Shown piece by piece: positions 52,384 through 60,891 of a stretch of 64,000 nt of DNA. Positions within the stretch are counted from its first letter, which is position 1. Every line of letters starts with the position of its first letter. A program made the position numbers and the translations under genes. Source of the stretch: Acidimicrobiaceae bacterium (GTDB lineage: Bacteria > Actinomycetota > Acidimicrobiia > Acidimicrobiales > Ilumatobacteraceae); NCBI GenBank assembly GCA_947490975.1, contig CANLHV010000001.1, positions 1 through 64,000 of the forward strand, written 5' to 3'. Below the pieces are notes generated by a model. The model did not search any database, was not told the DNA's origin, and worked only from the letters and a program-made list of their open reading frames with translations.

Positions 52384-53189
52384 CCGACGGACTTGATCCA
52401 CAACTAGCCCAAGAGCTGCTCGAGATGTGCAAGACCATGGCTAACACGGGCGGCAAAAAAGCGTTGGCCGGCCGTCTCTCTGGGCTGAGTCAAGTTGAAA
52501 CAAAAACAACCAGCACCGACATGGTCACCGAGTTCGATCGTGCAACTGAAAAATACATTGTTGACGAAATTCGTAGCCGCCGACCTGATGACTCGATCAT
52601 CGGCGAAGAAGGTGCTTCGATCTCGGGCACAAGCGGCATCACTTGGTGTATCGACCCCATAGACGGAACCACAAATTTTCTTTATGCGCTACCAGGTTGG
52701 AGCGTCTCTATCGGCGTTAGCGACGAAAACGGACCACTGGTCGGCGTCGTTTACATACCCGCACTTGATGAAATGTTTCATGCGGTGCGAAACCAAGGCG
52801 CATTTTTAAACAACAAACGAATTTTTTGCAACGACACCAGCGATCTGTCAAAAGCACTTGTTTGCACGGGCTTCAGCTATTCGCCAGAACAGCGAACAAT
52901 TCAATCTCGGCGCGTAGCAAAACTCATTCACCAAGTGCGCGATATTCGACGCTTTGGCGCAGCCAGCATCGACATTTGTTTTGTCGCATGCGGCAGGCTC
53001 GACGCCTATTTCGAAGAAAACTTGCACCAGTGGGATATCGCGGCTGCCGAACTGATAGCAATCGAATCTGGCGCACGATCCGGCAACTTTTCAGGCGGCC
53101 CTTCTACGCCCAAAGAGTTCATGGTTACGTGCACTGCCATGTTTGACAAGCTCAGCAATTTAGTAATCGCTAGTTCTTCGAAAGATTGA
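52380..53189 (+). CDS. Inositol monophosphatase family protein
   Basis: A 269-residue Mg-dependent phosphatase. The metal site is complete: GEEGAS, WCIDPIDGTTNFLYALPGW and QWDIAAAELIAIESGA. It could release inositol for phosphatidylinositol and mycothiol synthesis, which other genes here support. The same fold also includes histidinol phosphatase (HisN) and PAP phosphatase (CysQ), and these cannot be excluded. It is translated with the small membrane protein and lies 10 bases before glpK. Confidence 0.92.
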   Translation: MTDGLDPQLAQELLEMCKTMANTGGKKALAGRLSGLSQVETKTTSTDMVTEFDRATEKYIVDEIRSRRPDDSIIGEEGASISGTSGITWCIDPIDGTTNFLYALPGWSVSIGVSDENGPLVGVVYIPALDEMFHAVRNQGAFLNNKRIFCNDTSDLSKALVCTGFSYSPEQRTIQSRRVAKLIHQVRDIRRFGAASIDICFVACGRLDAYFEENLHQWDIAAAELIAIESGARSGNFSGGPSTPKEFMVTCTAMFDKLSNLVIASSSKD

Positions 53190-53199
53190 GACATCGTTC

Positions 53200-54654
53200 G
53201 TGGGCGTAGTAGTCGCAATCGATGCCGGCACTACCGGTGTGAGATCTCGCGTTTTGCGAACGACGGGTTTGTCTGAAATAAGTTCATATCGCGAATTCAC
53301 GCAGTACTTTCCGCAACCTGGTTGGGTTGAGCATGATGCCGACGAGATATGGCAAGCAGTATTGGCGACTTTGCAAGAGGTCATCAGTCAATTGAATGAG
53401 CCAGTCGTTGCGATCGGCATAACCAACCAACGCGAGACAGTCGTCGCATGGAGTAAAAAAACTGGCAAACCGTATGGCTCGGCAATTGTATGGCAAGACC
53501 GTCGCACTGCTGATCGCTGTGCAGAACTCGCCGAGCATCTGCTAGTCGTTAGACAACAAACCGGTCTAGTTCTTGACCCATATTTCTCGGGCACAAAATT
53601 TGAGTGGTTGATCAAAAATCGCGAAATTAAAGTCGACCAAGATTTGTGTCTTGGCACAATCGACTCATGGTTGATTTTTAAGTTGTCTGGCCAAAAGAAA
53701 TTTGTAACTGACGTTACGAATGCAAGCCGCACAATGTTGTTCGATATCAACAAAATGTGTTGGAGTGAAGAACTTTGCGGCCTGCTCGACGTGCCAATCA
53801 AGAATTTGCCGACTGTATTGCCTTCAAGTGGACGATTTGGAGAAACCATAGAACACGGTGCGCTGCGAGCAGGCATTGCAATTTCTGGAGTCGCCGGCGA
53901 TCAGCAAGCAGCACTGTTCGGGCAAGCATGCTTTAGCGCTGGCGCGACCAAAAATACATACGGCACCGGCAGTTTCGTTTTGATGAATGTTGGCAATCAG
54001 TGCCCACAGCCTCAAACCGGAATCTTGACAACTGTCGCTTGGCAACTTGAAACTCAAAAACCTGTTTACGCACTTGAAGGCGCAATTTTTGTGACTGGTG
54101 CTGCGATTCAGTGGTTGCGCGACGGCCTAAATATTATTGATCACGCAAGCGAGATCGGCCCTCTTGCCCAATCAGTCGAAGATTCTGGTGGTGTGGTTTT
54201 GGTGCCAGCATTTGCAGGCCTCGGTAGCCCATGGTGGGACCCATACGCTCGCGGTTCAATTTTCGGAATAACACGCGGCACAACTCGCGCCCACATCGCG
54301 CGTGCAACAATTGAATCAATAGTTTTTCAAACTCGCGACGTGGTCGAGTCAATGAGCGTTGCATCTGGCGTAAAAGTAAAAGACTTGCGCGTCGACGGTG
54401 GCGCTGCAGTTGTCGATTTCATGTTGCAACTTCAAGCAGACCACTTGGGTGTTGCTGTTTTGCGACCCAAACAACTTGAAACTACTGCAATGGGCGCCGG
54501 TTTTTTGGCAGGACTAAGCGAAAAGGTTTGGAGCTCAACAGACGAGATCTCACAGGCGTGGCAACTTGACCAAAAATTCGAGCCAAAAAATGTCGCCGTG
54601 GGTTACGACGCTTGGCGGACCGCAGTTAAACGTTCAATGAATTGGATTAACTAA
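53200..54654 (+). CDS. glpK: Glycerol kinase (FGGY family)
   Basis: GlpK makes glycerol 3-phosphate. VVAIDAGTTGVRSRVL starts the ATP site; GITNQRETVVAWSK and AIVWQDRRTADRC give the glycerol contacts; AGDQQAALFGQACF and YGTGSFVLMN follow, with the second FGGY block in RVDGGAAVVDFMLQLQADHL. The 484-residue length is slightly shorter than Escherichia GlpK. GTG start. The product would feed lipid synthesis or GlpD, encoded at 60892. The stop overlaps the convergent glk stop by CTAA. Confidence 0.94.
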   Translation: MGVVVAIDAGTTGVRSRVLRTTGLSEISSYREFTQYFPQPGWVEHDADEIWQAVLATLQEVISQLNEPVVAIGITNQRETVVAWSKKTGKPYGSAIVWQDRRTADRCAELAEHLLVVRQQTGLVLDPYFSGTKFEWLIKNREIKVDQDLCLGTIDSWLIFKLSGQKKFVTDVTNASRTMLFDINKMCWSEELCGLLDVPIKNLPTVLPSSGRFGETIEHGALRAGIAISGVAGDQQAALFGQACFSAGATKNTYGTGSFVLMNVGNQCPQPQTGILTTVAWQLETQKPVYALEGAIFVTGAAIQWLRDGLNIIDHASEIGPLAQSVEDSGGVVLVPAFAGLGSPWWDPYARGSIFGITRGTTRAHIARATIESIVFQTRDVVESMSVASGVKVKDLRVDGGAAVVDFMLQLQADHLGVAVLRPKQLETTAMGAGFLAGLSEKVWSSTDEISQAWQLDQKFEPKNVAVGYDAWRTAVKRSMNWIN

Positions 54655-55511
54655 ACACCAGCGCCCAAAAGCGCCGCGCCGATTGCACCCGCGTGTTCAC
54701 CGAGTTGTGCAACACGCAACTCTGGATGAGCACGATTATCGGGCGCATAAAGCAACTCTTTAAACCACTTCTTTACGTAAGGCATCACTGAATCTGCGGC
54801 TTCAGCCATGCCACCACCGATGACTATTACATTCGGGTCAGTGATGTTGGTGAGATTAACCAAACCAATTGCGACCCATCGACCAAAAGTATCTAAATAG
54901 CCGAGCGCTTGTTTATCGCCGGCAACCGCACGTGCGATAACTTCTTCGCCGCGTTCGCCGCCGGCGATAGTGGCAAGACCAGAGCCAGATGCGTAACGCT
55001 CCCAACAGCCGCGTTGTCCGCACTTGCAAAGAATGCCTTGAGATTCGACAACCATGTGGCCGATCTCTCCGGCAAAGCCGTGACTACCCCGTTGCAACTT
55101 CGAACCTGAAACAAAACCGCCGCCGATGCCCGTGCCCAAAGTAACCATCCACATATCGGTTGCACCGCGTCCGGCACCAAACTGCCACTCAGCGTGCGCG
55201 GCGGATGTTGCGTCATTTTCAACATCGACAGCGTGGCCTAATTCTTTTTCGAGTTGCGAACGAAGATCGAGTTCAATAGCGCCGGTCAAATTCGGTGACT
55301 CGCGCACAATGCCTTCAGGCGTGATCATGCCTGGCACACCGACACCTAAAGTTTTATACGCACCGAGTTCGCGAGCGATATCTGCCAGCGTTGCAACTAG
55401 ATCATCGGCGTGTGGCGTCGGACGACGCACCGAAGAAACGATCTGCCCGTCTTCGAACAGAACCCCGAGACATTTTGTTCCGCCGACATCGATGCCGGCA
55501 ACAGCCGTCAC
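54651..55511 (-). CDS. glk: ROK family glucokinase
   Basis: A 286-residue ROK kinase. ATP loop VAGIDVGGTKCLGVLFEDG, catalytic Asp in VDVENDATSAAHAEW, GTGIGGGFV, HMVVE and the zinc motif CKCGQRGCWERYASG. These are the canonical glucokinase features of Actinobacteria, better kept than in the ROK protein at 49516. Its start overlaps the SRPBCC gene stop by 4 bases; a glk-SRPBCC-pimB' order is common in Actinobacteria. Confidence 0.9.
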   Translation of the reverse strand: MTAVAGIDVGGTKCLGVLFEDGQIVSSVRRPTPHADDLVATLADIARELGAYKTLGVGVPGMITPEGIVRESPNLTGAIELDLRSQLEKELGHAVDVENDATSAAHAEWQFGAGRGATDMWMVTLGTGIGGGFVSGSKLQRGSHGFAGEIGHMVVESQGILCKCGQRGCWERYASGSGLATIAGGERGEEVIARAVAGDKQALGYLDTFGRWVAIGLVNLTNITDPNVIVIGGGMAEAADSVMPYVKKWFKELLYAPDNRAHPELRVAQLGEHAGAIGAALLGAGV

Positions 55512-55939
55512 GATTCGCAGCGAGCCTTTAGTTCTTTCAGGGTATGCAGAATTCGGCCTTCGGCCCTGCGCTTAATGAAACCCGGAAGTGGAACTATCAA
55601 CTCAACCGACAGCGAATAAGTAACTTTTGTGTTCGCTTCTGATTGCTCGAATTTGTATGACCCATCAATCGATCTCATGATGTCACCCTGCGCGAGATGC
55701 CATGAAATCTGTTTCGGTGCATTCGCATAATCGTATTTCAATGTGTAGTGAGTGCTGCGACCCAATGCCGAAGCGCGATATTCAACCAACACTGGCCGAT
55801 TCTGTGAGTCGCGCTCGCGAACAAGTGCCTCTTTGACATCTGGAGCCCACTCTGGATATCTCTCGACGTCAATCGCTACATCAAAACACTTTTCGGCAGA
55901 CGCAGCAATTAGTTCTGTTTCAGATGCTGAATCAACCAC
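55508..55939 (-). CDS. SRPBCC (START-like) domain protein
   Basis: A 143-residue helix-grip protein, like the polyketide cyclase/CoQ10-binding family. AASAEKCFDVAIDVERYPEWAP is the usual N-terminal signature, and LPGFIKRRAEGRILHTLKEL the long C-terminal helix. It is likely to bind a hydrophobic ligand. Mycobacterial pimB' also has such a gene close by, so lipid carriage near the PIM pathway is possible; that is inference. Confidence 0.88.
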   Translation of the reverse strand: MVDSASETELIAASAEKCFDVAIDVERYPEWAPDVKEALVRERDSQNRPVLVEYRASALGRSTHYTLKYDYANAPKQISWHLAQGDIMRSIDGSYKFEQSEANTKVTYSLSVELIVPLPGFIKRRAEGRILHTLKELKARCES

Positions 55940-55990
55940 ACATATATTTAAGCACGATTGTGCGTCTATTGGGACACTGCCAGACGATGA

Positions 55991-57115
55991 TTATTTAACG
56001 CTCAGAACCTGCCCTAGTTTTAAGGCAAGTTTGTCGTAGTCAAACAGGTTTTCGGCTCGCAATCGCGATGCTTGACCCATCTTCAAAAGTTGCGACTTAT
56101 CGACCAACAACCGACGCAAACTTGACACAACATCGTCAACTCGCGTCGGGTCTTCGACGATTAGACCAGTTATGTTGTGATCAACAGCATCTGATGCGCC
56201 GCCACTGCGACCTGCAATTTGCGGCACGCCACACGCTGCGGCTTCGGCGAATACGATGCCAAAACCTTCTTGCTCAAGACCCATCCACCGGGATCGACAC
56301 AACATCGCATTTATATCAGCGCATCCATAAAGTTTTGGCAGGTCATCGTCTGAAACTCGACCCAGAAAAGTTGTCGGCGACATCAATTCACGTGCGATTC
56401 TTTCTAGGCGTGCACGGTCGCGACCATCGCCACCAACAATCAAACGCAATTTTGGAAACTCAATTGCTAATCGCGCAACTGCCCTAATCAACACATCGAA
56501 ACCCTTGCGTGGCACTAGTCGGCTGATGCCGACGATTAACTCGGCATCTTCAGCTACACCAAATTGTTTACGAGCCTCGATTCTTTGCTCGGATGAAAGA
56601 ACTTTGAATCTCTGAATATCGACACCGGGTGTGATTACTTCTATTCGCTTAGATGAGCGACAAACTCGAGATGCTTCTGCAGCCGGATAACTTCCGGATG
56701 CAATAATAAGTTCGGCGTTGTTTAAAACCCGAGCGAGCAAGCGCGACACAACTGGTAGCCGACCAGGCACCACTATTTCGGCGCCGTGCAGAACGACTGC
56801 GTAGGGCAAATTTAAGTTCGGGCCAATCAGACCAAGCGGCAACGCCGGGTCTAAAACAACAAGTTCTGCGCCAAATTGTTTAGCCATCTTGTTGATCTTG
56901 TGAACCATCAACGGGTGCGGCAACAAAACCGGCTCACGCGTTCGACGAATTTCAAAACTTTGAGCAGCATCAAATTGCTTGCTACCAGAATATGGGCTCG
57001 TCAGAACCGCAAAACTCTCAGATGGCAATCGCCGCCACCACTCATACAACAAGTTTTGAATGCCACCAATTTTTGGCGGAAAATCATTTGTGACTAAAAG
57101 ATGTTTCACTACCAC
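55991..57115 (-). CDS. pimB: PIM mannosyltransferase PimB' (GT4)
   Basis: PimB' adds the second mannose to PIM1, at the 6-position of inositol. The 374-residue GT4 protein opens LVTNDFPPKIGGIQNLLYEW, in the same wording as actinobacterial PimB', and carries VLHGAEIVVPGRLP, ISRLVPRKGFDVLIRAV and the EX7E motif in EGFGIVFAEAAACGVPQIAG. The neighbouring SRPBCC gene supports it. Other GT4 enzymes for glycolipids are the alternative. Confidence 0.83.
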   Translation of the reverse strand: MVVKHLLVTNDFPPKIGGIQNLLYEWWRRLPSESFAVLTSPYSGSKQFDAAQSFEIRRTREPVLLPHPLMVHKINKMAKQFGAELVVLDPALPLGLIGPNLNLPYAVVLHGAEIVVPGRLPVVSRLLARVLNNAELIIASGSYPAAEASRVCRSSKRIEVITPGVDIQRFKVLSSEQRIEARKQFGVAEDAELIVGISRLVPRKGFDVLIRAVARLAIEFPKLRLIVGGDGRDRARLERIARELMSPTTFLGRVSDDDLPKLYGCADINAMLCRSRWMGLEQEGFGIVFAEAAACGVPQIAGRSGGASDAVDHNITGLIVEDPTRVDDVVSSLRRLLVDKSQLLKMGQASRLRAENLFDYDKLALKLGQVLSVK

Positions 57116-58276
57116 TTACTTTACGCTCGGCAAAGATCGCAGTTCAGCCTGCACCAATTGATCGTCGTCAGTTTGATCAATCATGTGGTTTAGACCCAAG
57201 CGCGCAGCAGCCCACACAGCGTGGGCGCGAAGCACAGGGTCTGCGTGATGCAAATATCTTTCTAGCAATTCAACAACAGTGCTATCGCTCGCCTCGCCAA
57301 TATTGCCGAGAATGATCAGCGCATTACGCCGCAGCCACTTTGGGTTGCGGTCAGCGATATACCACGCACCAAAATCGCTCAGTAACGACTCATCGTCGTT
57401 GGTCAATATCGCGGCCACTGAAGCCCATGGTTTTGCAGGCTTGCGCACAATTGCAACTGTTGAATTTTCGGCTTTTCTCTCAAATCGAACGGTCGGTGGA
57501 CAAACCTCTTGACAATCGTCGCAGCCATAGATTCGATCACCGAGCGCAACTCGATAGTCGCGATCAAATACACCAGGTTTTTGCAACAGCCATGCCAGAC
57601 ATTTGTTGGCATCAACTACACCAGGCGCGACAATCGCCTCAGTCGGACAGTTATCTAAACAACGCCGACACGACCCGCAACCATCTTCGACTGGTTTGCT
57701 TGCAAAAGTAAGTTCAGCACTTGTGATCACACAGCCCAAAACAAAGTAACTGCCCGCACCAGAAATCAATAAATTTGAGTTCTTACCGAACCAACCGATG
57801 CCCGCTTGATATGCGACTTCACGATCGACAATTGCGTTGTCGTCGGCAAGCACGACCGCGCGATGGCCATCGAGAACGAGTTGTCGAGCAATTTCACCAA
57901 GTGACTGACGTAACTGCGCGTAATAATCTGACCATACGTATCTGGCAATTCGCGCCGAAAGTTTTTCTTCTTTTTCAGGAGTTTGCGCAAAAGAATTGAC
58001 GCCAGAACTTGAATACGACAATGCACCAACGATTACTGACTGCGCAGAAGGCAACGTCTTGGTCGGGTCGGTGCTGCGCTCGGGATTGCGAAATGTGAAC
58101 TGCATTTGATTATGCAGGCTCTGCGCTTTGCGCTGGTAAATTGCCTCACGTGCGCGATGCAAAACTGCGGCACTAGTGACACCGACTTGATCGAGGCCGG
58201 CGGTTCGACCCAGGCTAAGCAGTTGGTCTGTGTAACTGGATTTGCTATTTGTACCTGGATCGTCAGCTAACTGCAC
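57116..58276 (-). CDS. queG: Epoxyqueuosine reductase QueG
   Basis: QueG reduces epoxyqueuosine to queuosine in tRNA, using cobalamin and two 4Fe-4S clusters. The 386-residue protein has GIGWFGKNSNLLISGAGSYF, cluster motifs GCGSCRRCLDNCP and CDDCQEVCPP, and a HEAT-like tail. Its GTG start overlaps the upstream small gene by 14 bases. No other queuosine gene is in the window. Confidence 0.93.
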   Translation of the reverse strand: MQLADDPGTNSKSSYTDQLLSLGRTAGLDQVGVTSAAVLHRAREAIYQRKAQSLHNQMQFTFRNPERSTDPTKTLPSAQSVIVGALSYSSSGVNSFAQTPEKEEKLSARIARYVWSDYYAQLRQSLGEIARQLVLDGHRAVVLADDNAIVDREVAYQAGIGWFGKNSNLLISGAGSYFVLGCVITSAELTFASKPVEDGCGSCRRCLDNCPTEAIVAPGVVDANKCLAWLLQKPGVFDRDYRVALGDRIYGCDDCQEVCPPTVRFERKAENSTVAIVRKPAKPWASVAAILTNDDESLLSDFGAWYIADRNPKWLRRNALIILGNIGEASDSTVVELLERYLHHADPVLRAHAVWAAARLGLNHMIDQTDDDQLVQAELRSLPSVK

Positions 58277-58520
58277 GATGCCGAAGCGTAGGCACTAAAC
58301 CGGCATTTGCCAGCATTCTTAGGGTTCTTTGCTCTTCAAGGTCTAAAACAACGGCCTGAGCACCCGAATCTTCGCAAAAAAACGAAACTACGCAGTCGTC
58401 GCAAGCGGCGCTCGCCCGCATCACGCAGTCGTCGCAGCTAATCGAAAGCACATCGACTGATGTCTCTGAATTGCCGGACGCTGGGTTGCTAGTTGCAGTG
58501 ATTGAGGGGAAATTTTGCAC
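58263..58520 (-). CDS. Small CxxC protein, 85 residues
   Basis: The GTG start is preceded by AAAGGAG 8 bases upstream, a strong ribosome site. Residues 29-48 hold the pair SCDDCVMRASAACDDCVVSF, two CDDC motifs twelve residues apart that could bind zinc or an Fe-S cluster. The C terminus LRMLANAGLVPTLRHR resembles small conserved actinobacterial proteins that I recall only by pattern. It overlaps queG, an enzyme with Fe-S clusters, so a link is possible but unproven. Confidence 0.78.
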   Translation of the reverse strand: MQNFPSITATSNPASGNSETSVDVLSISCDDCVMRASAACDDCVVSFFCEDSGAQAVVLDLEEQRTLRMLANAGLVPTLRHRAVS

Positions 58521-58598
58521 GAACTTTGCTCCTTTTTTTGTTGCTATGTTGCTGATGTTGTTTTACATCTTCAACACTGCCCGAAGCCTGTTGCACAG

Positions 58599-59450
58599 TT
58601 AGATTGCGAAAAGTTCAGCCCCACTTTGCGCAACATTCAACACCATTTTGGCGCCATTTGTCGGCAACGCATCTGCAATTCGTTGAGCCGAATCACGATC
58701 AACCATTGCTGCAATCGTCGGCCCTGACCCCGACAACCACGCACACCAAGCACCAGCATCAACTGTGGCTTTTAGCGCCAACTTTGAATCAGGGGCTTTG
58801 GTGAAGCGTAGATCTTGATGCAGACGATCGCTCGTCGCAATTGACAATGCACGAATATCGCCAGCGGCCAGTGCCGCAACCAATAGTGCAGTGCGCCCGA
58901 CATTGAAAACTGCGTCTTCGAATTTAATTTCTGCAGGCAGTTTTGTCCGCGACTCTTTGGTTGAAGTCTGCTGTTGCGGAACCCAAACAATTATCGCTGG
59001 GTCAAGTGGCGTTGGTATACGAACTGCAAAACCGTCAACGCTTGCAACAAAACCGCCGAACATTGACGCCGCCGCGTTGTCGGGGTGACCTTCGAGTTCG
59101 CTAGCACTGCGCAAGATTTCGAGTTTTGCTTGCTCAAAATCTTTTTTCTCTGTGCCATTTTTTTCGGCGTGTGCCAAAATGCAACCAGCAACTCTTGCCG
59201 CGCCACTGAAACCCAAACCTTTGCCCATCGGCATTTGCGAACGCACCCAAAGGTCTTGTTTGCCGCCGCAGTGACGAAACGCAACCGTCAATGGATGATT
59301 TTCATCGGCTTCACTCGATTCAGCGGGAGCATTGCCAAACCCCGCTTCGAGATGCAAGTTAAGAGCCAAACCCAAAACATCAAAACCTGGACCGAGATTT
59401 GCCGAACTTGCGGGCACACGAACAGCAACTGGACTTTGCCGTGCATTCAT
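58599..59450 (-). CDS. thrB: Homoserine kinase
   Basis: ThrB phosphorylates homoserine for threonine synthesis. From the ATG at 59450 the protein has 283 residues. VRVPASSANLGPGFDVLGLA is the GHMP opening, the ATP loop is PMGKGLGFSGAARVAG, and SGSGPTIAAMVD is the third GHMP motif. The ATG is just after the trpD stop; the 14 codons before it lie inside trpD. thrA and thrC are not in the window. Confidence 0.92.
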   Translation of the reverse strand: MNARQSPVAVRVPASSANLGPGFDVLGLALNLHLEAGFGNAPAESSEADENHPLTVAFRHCGGKQDLWVRSQMPMGKGLGFSGAARVAGCILAHAEKNGTEKKDFEQAKLEILRSASELEGHPDNAAASMFGGFVASVDGFAVRIPTPLDPAIIVWVPQQQTSTKESRTKLPAEIKFEDAVFNVGRTALLVAALAAGDIRALSIATSDRLHQDLRFTKAPDSKLALKATVDAGAWCAWLSGSGPTIAAMVDRDSAQRIADALPTNGAKMVLNVAQSGAELFAI

Positions 59451-59454
59451 GACT

Positions 59455-60519
59455 TTATTGTGCCATCTGTTTTGCGGCGTCAACACTGACACGAATCAGC
59501 TCATCGAGAACATCTCGTGCCGCACCCGAATCAATCGAGTTGAATGCAATTTCGAGCCCTTGCGACATGTCATCGGCTTTGCCAGCGACGACAATGCCAG
59601 CAGCCGCATTCAGCGCAACGATGTTGCGAACTGGGCCTTTTTCTCCATCAAGCAAATTGCGAAATATCTTGGCATTATCTGTTGGCGAACCGCCACGCAC
59701 CGCAGCAACGTCTGCATGTGCAAGCCCGAGCGATGTTGCGTTGATTTCAAACTCGCGCATCTTTCCAGAATTTACTTCGACCACGGGGCACGGTCCGCTG
59801 AGCGAGAGTTCATCCATTGAGCCATGACCGTGCACAACCCATGCTCGCTTTACGCCGCGAGTCGCGATGGCTTTTGCCATCACATTGGCTGCTGATGGGT
59901 CACCGACACCGACGACCATAAACGAAATTTGCGCGGGGTTGGCCATCGGCCCGAGCAAATTGAAAACTGTTGGCACACCAATTTCGCGACGTGACGGACC
60001 AGTGAATCTAAATGCAGGATGAAACCTTTGAGCAAAACAAAATCCGAAACCAGTTTCTTCAACACACTTGGCAACGCCAACACCATCGAGTTCGATTGCA
60101 ACACCCAACGCCTCGAGCACATCGGCAGCGCCGCTCTTTGAAGACGATGCTCGACTGCCGTGTTTACAAACCGGAATTTTCGCCCCTGCGACGACTAGCC
60201 CCGCCATTGTCGAAACATTTACCGAATGACTGTGATCGCCACCCGTACCAACGATGTCGAGTGCGTTTTGCGAAATTTGCTCAGGCAAAAACACTCGCTC
60301 GGCGGCTCGGCGAACTTCGGCCAACATGCCTTCGAGTTCAAGTTCGGTTTCACCCTTGGCACGAAGAGCGACGATGAATGCAGTTATCTGTGAAGGAGTC
60401 GCCTCACCTGAAAGTACCGAGCGCATCGCAGCCCCGGCATGACTGGCGCTTAAATCTTTGCCAGCCAAAAGCTGTGAGATGATTTGCGGCCAAGAACCAG
60501 CGACATCGATCTCGCTCAT
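59455..60519 (-). CDS. trpD: Anthranilate phosphoribosyltransferase
   Basis: TrpD makes phosphoribosyl-anthranilate for tryptophan. The 354-residue protein has the PRPP motif VGTGGDHSHSVNVST, KHGSRASSSKSGAADVLEAL, and the substrate loop RREIGVPTVFNLLGPMANPA. The usual form KHGNRSVSS reads KHGSRASSS. The gene stands alone among other trp genes and lies 12 bases after whiB. Confidence 0.94.
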   Translation of the reverse strand: MSEIDVAGSWPQIISQLLAGKDLSASHAGAAMRSVLSGEATPSQITAFIVALRAKGETELELEGMLAEVRRAAERVFLPEQISQNALDIVGTGGDHSHSVNVSTMAGLVVAGAKIPVCKHGSRASSSKSGAADVLEALGVAIELDGVGVAKCVEETGFGFCFAQRFHPAFRFTGPSRREIGVPTVFNLLGPMANPAQISFMVVGVGDPSAANVMAKAIATRGVKRAWVVHGHGSMDELSLSGPCPVVEVNSGKMREFEINATSLGLAHADVAAVRGGSPTDNAKIFRNLLDGEKGPVRNIVALNAAAGIVVAGKADDMSQGLEIAFNSIDSGAARDVLDELIRVSVDAAKQMAQ

Positions 60520-60531
60520 GCGAAAACGCTC

Positions 60532-60768
60532 TTAAGCGCTGCGGCGAGTGCGCAACATTTTGCGACGTTCGCGGGCAGATGTGCCGCCCCAAACGCCCTG
60601 CTTTTCACGACTGTCGAGTGCATAGGTCAAACACGCTATGCGCACTTTGCACTCGCTACAGACTGATTTTGCCTTGCTGCAGTTTTCTTCGTTATCTGGA
60701 TAGAAAATCTGGGGGTCTAGACCCTGGCAAGCACCACTGTTGCGCCAAGACAAATCAAATTCAGGCAC
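60532..60768 (-). CDS. WhiB-family Fe-S transcription factor
   Basis: A 78-residue actinobacterial regulator that binds a 4Fe-4S cluster and sigma factor. Cluster ligands are the Cys in GACQG and those of CSECKVRIACL (C-x2-C-x5-C); one more Cys is in EENCSK. The β-turn motif GVWGG is followed by the basic ARERRKMLRTRRSA. The GTG at 60768 is favoured by AAGGGGG 5 bases upstream, over the TTG nine codons earlier. It heads the trpD-thrB unit. The paralogue cannot be named safely. Confidence 0.93.
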   Translation of the reverse strand: MPEFDLSWRNSGACQGLDPQIFYPDNEENCSKAKSVCSECKVRIACLTYALDSREKQGVWGGTSARERRKMLRTRRSA

Positions 60769-60795
60769 GCGAACCCCCTTGTTCTCGTCGGGCAA

Positions 60796-60826
60796 AGACT
60801 AGAACTTGGGTACTGCACAATGCCAA
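60796..60826 (-). promoter_or_regulatory. Putative whiB promoter
   Basis: TTGGCA (60821-60826) and TAGTCT (60796-60801) on the minus strand, spacer 19 bases. The transcript would begin near 60789, giving a short leader with AAGGGGG (60774-60780) before the GTG. A small dyad, GGTAA-6-TTACC (60829-60844), lies just upstream and could be an operator for either whiB or glpD. Confidence 0.4.
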
Positions 60827-60879
60827 TCGGTAATGCGATTTACCAATCTCACGAGCCCACGAAAAATCACTAGTTCGTT

Positions 60880-60885
60880 TAGGCT
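60880..60885 (+). promoter_or_regulatory. Putative -10 element of glpD, leaderless
   Basis: TAGGCT lies 6 bases before the ATG at 60892, and no Shine-Dalgarno is seen. Same layout as at the LLM, fabI, Rrf2 and dinB genes. Confidence 0.4.
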
Positions 60886-60891
60886 AAAACA

